Positions 60,844-64,000 of a stretch of DNA of 64,000 bases are shown piece after piece. The translations under genes and the position numbers were made by a program. The stretch spans positions 8,779,473 to 8,843,472 of the forward strand of contig OZ037770.1 of the NCBI GenBank assembly GCA_964035545.1. The letters are read 5' to 3'. Origin of the DNA: Bugula neritina. Lineage: Eukaryota > Bryozoa > Gymnolaemata > Cheilostomatida > Bugulidae. The notes under the pieces were generated by a model, which worked only from the letters and a program-made list of their open reading frames with translations, ran no database searches and was not told the DNA's origin. The stretch's first letter is position 1; each line of letters begins with the position of its first letter.

Positions 60844-63350
60844 AAAAAACTAAGTTTGTAACTATTATAGTGTTTACAGATTCGGTAGAAGAACACTACC
60901 CTACGAAATAGATATGATAGTTAGTCACTTTAACCTGAAAACTAATTTCAAGGTAAAAATATTTTTTTGTGATTAAGAAGACAACTCTAACAATATAGCG
61001 AAATAAAAACTTAATATTAAAATAATTCAGTGTGAAGTAAGGCCCCTTTTTGATGAATGGATTTATATATTGATATATTGTAGAAGATTGCTGGATTCCC
61101 ATATAAGCTACATCATATAGCTATCTCATGGCTATTATATCATAGCTAAAGTACAGCTATTATATCATAGCTAAGGTACAGCTATGATATGTTAGCTATA
61201 TCACCTAGTTATATCATAGCTATTATTAATATATAGCTACAATAGCTGTTCAGCAACACCATAGTATAAGTATTCAATCAAAAGGCATAATGCGGTATAC
61301 TTTTATTCAATGCATAAATGTGAATGTACCACTACGTTGCTTGAGAGGTTGATGCTTTCTATTCTTGTGTCGAATTTCTCTAAAGTTGATTAAAACATAA
61401 TTTGGTGCAACTCCCATCTTGCTTCCCCGGTGTCATTCCAGATAGACGCCCCGCAGTTCTCCAACCCCAAATATTTCAGAGGTTATTATAGTTGAAACGC
61501 TGCAGTTAGACACCACAAATATTGTTATCAAATATATGGGCAGTTGATATTTAAATATAATATTTGACTACTTTAAATGCTTGATTTATTATTCGCAACA
61601 AGAAATGTTATTAATCATAAAAAACTATTTATTTTAGGAGTTATTAGTTTAGAAATTTTTTGTCATTTAAGTAGCCTAACTAAATCATGAATACCAAGTA
61701 CTTGCTTATTAGCAATTAACAGCATTACATGTAAATGTAAAGAATGCAAAGTGTTTGCTTTCCTGTTTCCTTTCCTGTCTGCTTTCCTGATTAATAATTA
61801 TCAATAATTTCTTTTAATTCCTATTACTTTTAAATAAAATAGTTTAAATTGAAGCCGGCCAGTTGAAGGGCGTCTAAGTCGTCTTGAATTGTCTACCTGA
61901 AATTAAACAGTTTTCCAGCAGCAGTATTATTCTCTAAAACACATAAAAACCAATAAAAATAAAAAACATTCATTGTTGAAATATTGCATCAACTTGCTAT
62001 ATTATGTATAATACAGAACTTTCTTAATTAGTTACAATGACTTGATATGCTGTGCTTCATATCTAAAATTTTCTCCTTGCTAATTCAGCTTTTTGTATAT
62101 CTATAATGCTTTTGTTCTAGTTACCTTCTAGTATTTGCTGTGATGCATAGATGACTATATTTTTCTAGAAATTCATATATTATAAGCAAGGGAACATTTC
62201 ATTTTTGTCGAAATAATTTGCAGTAGTTGGCAGTGATTATTCATTCATTGATTCATTTTGAAATCAAAGGTTCAAGAACAATACACACTTATTCTATGAA
62301 GATTTCAAGAGTTATAAAGAACGTAGCAAAGTATTTACACCATATTATAGTGACATTCAAACCTACACTGGTGAGTCATATAAAGCACCTATTAACAAGA
62401 CACACCACATGGCACATCTTTTAGTGTGTCTTTAAATGTTGCATATGGGTACCAAGACAGGACTTTTATATATGTTAATAGTGTATAATGCATTATAATT
62501 GTCAACAGCTCTAACCACCCAGCAAAAACTAAGTTGAATATGGTGATCAGTTGCATACGAAGCATAACATTATGCTTCATATTGTTGTATTATAACACGA
62601 ATCCAACAATACATAATACATGATGAAGAAAAACAAACAGGAAAAACAACACTTGAAAAACTGATATTACTAATGAAGCAAGATTTAAAAATATTAAGTG
62701 TAGTTTAAAAATATCTTTAAAAAAATTTAATATTTTATGAAATCTGACTTCTGTAAAAAATGTCAATAGTTTCTAAATTAATTAACATAATAATGCGCAA
62801 GACTCTGTTATGCTAATTTTTATTCTATCCTGTCCTATTTACAGGTCACCAATTTATCTACTCCAAGAATTGTCATGGGACACCAACTTGTTGCTGGTAG
62901 AAAATCTGTATAACTTTCATAAAACAAGTTCTATAAATTGACTGCCAGTGAAAAGCTAGGTATTTAAAAGTGTAGATTCGATCTTCAGGAATGTTTATAT
63001 ATATGCATAGATATATACATATTTATATTATATATATTTCACTTGCAGCTATAACCAAAAAATACCATCTTTACCAAAGTAATAGCAGATGAAACTCATT
63101 ACCTGTTCAAAGTATAAAATGATTTTTCAAATATCACAATAATTGATATACAGTATTTGCTGCAATTTCATGTCTATGGCAAAATTCATTTGCAAAATGA
63201 TGGATATGTTTTTAAAAACACATGACTCGATGTATAGCACTAACAAGGTATGCGAAGTAAAAGAGTTGTGCCAAGTGTTATCACTTAACTGACACCCATT
63301 GGCTTCCTTCATACACATACTTGCCATGTGCAATCATTCCATCCTGAGCC
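60550..63350. other. Intergenic upstream of the transporter gene
   Basis: Contains an (AT)n tract at about 60799-60836, AGCTAT/ATAGCT-rich degenerate repeats at about 61085-61240, and a slightly GC-richer stretch near 61410-61480 that could be a promoter or leader exon of the gene at 63351. No coding exon could be supported. Confidence 0.45.
60799..60836. repeat. (AT)n microsatellite
   Basis: About 38 bp of AT dinucleotides. Confidence 0.9.
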
Positions 63351-63540
63351 ATGGCTTCTAAAGACAGCAGGTATTCTTGGCTTGTTCTCTTCATGTCTTT
63401 TTTATCCCACGTTTGCCATCTTGGATTTAGTTACGGGGTGGTTGGAAACCTGACCATAGCTCATCAGCAGGCATTTAACATCAGCTTGCAGCAGAGTAGT
63501 TTACTTGGCTCGGTGTTTGTGGCAACTTTCTATCTGCTTG
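63351..63540 (+). CDS. First coding exon of an MCT/SLC16-like major-facilitator transporter (partial)
   Basis: An ATG at 63351 (context AGCCATGG, close to Kozak) opens 63 codons that end at a consensus donor (CTTG|GTAAGT, phase 1). The residues DSRYSWLVLFMSFLSHVC fit the start of transmembrane helix 1 of monocarboxylate transporters, where a D-x-[GS]-[WY]-x-W motif opens the helix. A glycosylatable loop (GNLTIAHQQAFNISLQQSSL) follows, then the start of helix 2 (LLGSVFVATFYLLG). The family moves monocarboxylates or related small molecules across the plasma membrane; the actual substrate cannot be told from this part. The remaining exons lie beyond the window. Confidence 0.72.
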
Positions 63541-64000
63541 GTAAGTTTACCTGCTCAAAAGGATTACATGTTTGTTTGGTCTACCTGCTCAGTAAGTTTA
63601 CCTGCTTGGTAACTATATACTTGCACTGTAGCTTCACCTGATTTGTAGATCTACCTGTTCTTTATGTCTCTCTGTTTGGCGTGTCCTAATCACAAGAATT
63701 GTAGTATAAGTATATCCTGCATGTGCAGTTATTGTACGAATGTCTATAATACCAAAAACTTTTTATTACATTGGACAAAGTCCTAACTGAATGTTCAATC
63801 TAATAGTGCTTAACTTGGGACTTTTTGTAAATTTAAGTATTATTTTACAGCTATATCATAGCATGATATAAGAACAAAGTATTAGTGTATTGTGTTTAAT
63901 GTTGCTGTGTTATATCCCTGCAACTGTAAATAATGAAACGTATTATTTTAGTAGGAGTGCCTATTTTTACATTAGCTATATTAAAATAATTGTCATATTT
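63541..64000 (+). other. First intron of the transporter gene, to window edge
   Basis: The donor GTAAGT is at 63541. The first 130 bp contain irregular repeats of AGTTTACCTGCT-type sequence. No further exon was seen before the window ends. Confidence 0.55.

Overview
The window is AT-rich nuclear DNA from an animal. The evidence is small coding exons bounded by GT..AG splice sites, signal-peptide and type-I membrane proteins, a sea-urchin-egg-lectin-like (SUEL) ectodomain, a monocarboxylate-transporter-like first exon, abundant microsatellites, tRNA-derived SINEs and several DNA transposons. A marine invertebrate fits, but no species-diagnostic sequence was recognised. All gene models below were built by hand by matching exon phases and splice sites. 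Few products could be assigned to a known family.

Layout. 1-2370: non-coding, with a (TATGTG)n array. 2371-5282 (+): five-exon gene for a basic, low-complexity protein. 6001-12939 (-): eleven-exon gene for a secreted protein of about 412 aa with an internal dibasic (KRKKR) site; one of its introns is mostly a GA microsatellite. 13289-13802 (+): a speculative two-exon small secreted peptide. 15538-23473 (+): TATA-box gene for a secreted, cysteine-rich, probably GPI-anchored protein of about 560 aa; SINEs flank one exon. 24363-26401 (+): small tail-anchored protein with a 3'UTR intron and a PIF/Harbinger-like MITE in an intron. 26420-39520: a gene desert holding SINEs, a 3.1-kb hAT-like element (8-bp target duplication) with another inverted-repeat element inside it, and a 1.2-kb foldback structure rich in AGATCGATCT. 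39523-40841 (+): compact, complete gene for a cationic six-cysteine secreted peptide. 41742-46756 (-): membrane protein made of a SUEL-like lectin region, a Ser/Thr-rich stalk, one transmembrane helix and a cytoplasmic tail with a seven-residue Tyr-containing repeat encoded by a 21-bp tandem array. 47711-57911 (-): seven-exon gene for a basic, disordered protein of about 781 aa with several TQT/IQT motifs (dynein light chain LC8 type) and a Cys/His cluster. 63351-end (+): first exon of an MCT/SLC16-like transporter, cut by the window edge.

Four of the genes encode secreted or cell-surface products (the 412-aa protein, the GPI-type protein, the six-Cys peptide and the SUEL receptor). These could serve host defence or cell-surface recognition, but that link is an inference from protein type and proximity only. 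There is no operon, CRISPR, rRNA gene or intact transposase. The most distinctive items are the six-cysteine peptide gene, the lectin receptor with its repeat-bearing tail, and the unassigned GPI-type protein. No multi-gene system can be demonstrated from the sequence alone.
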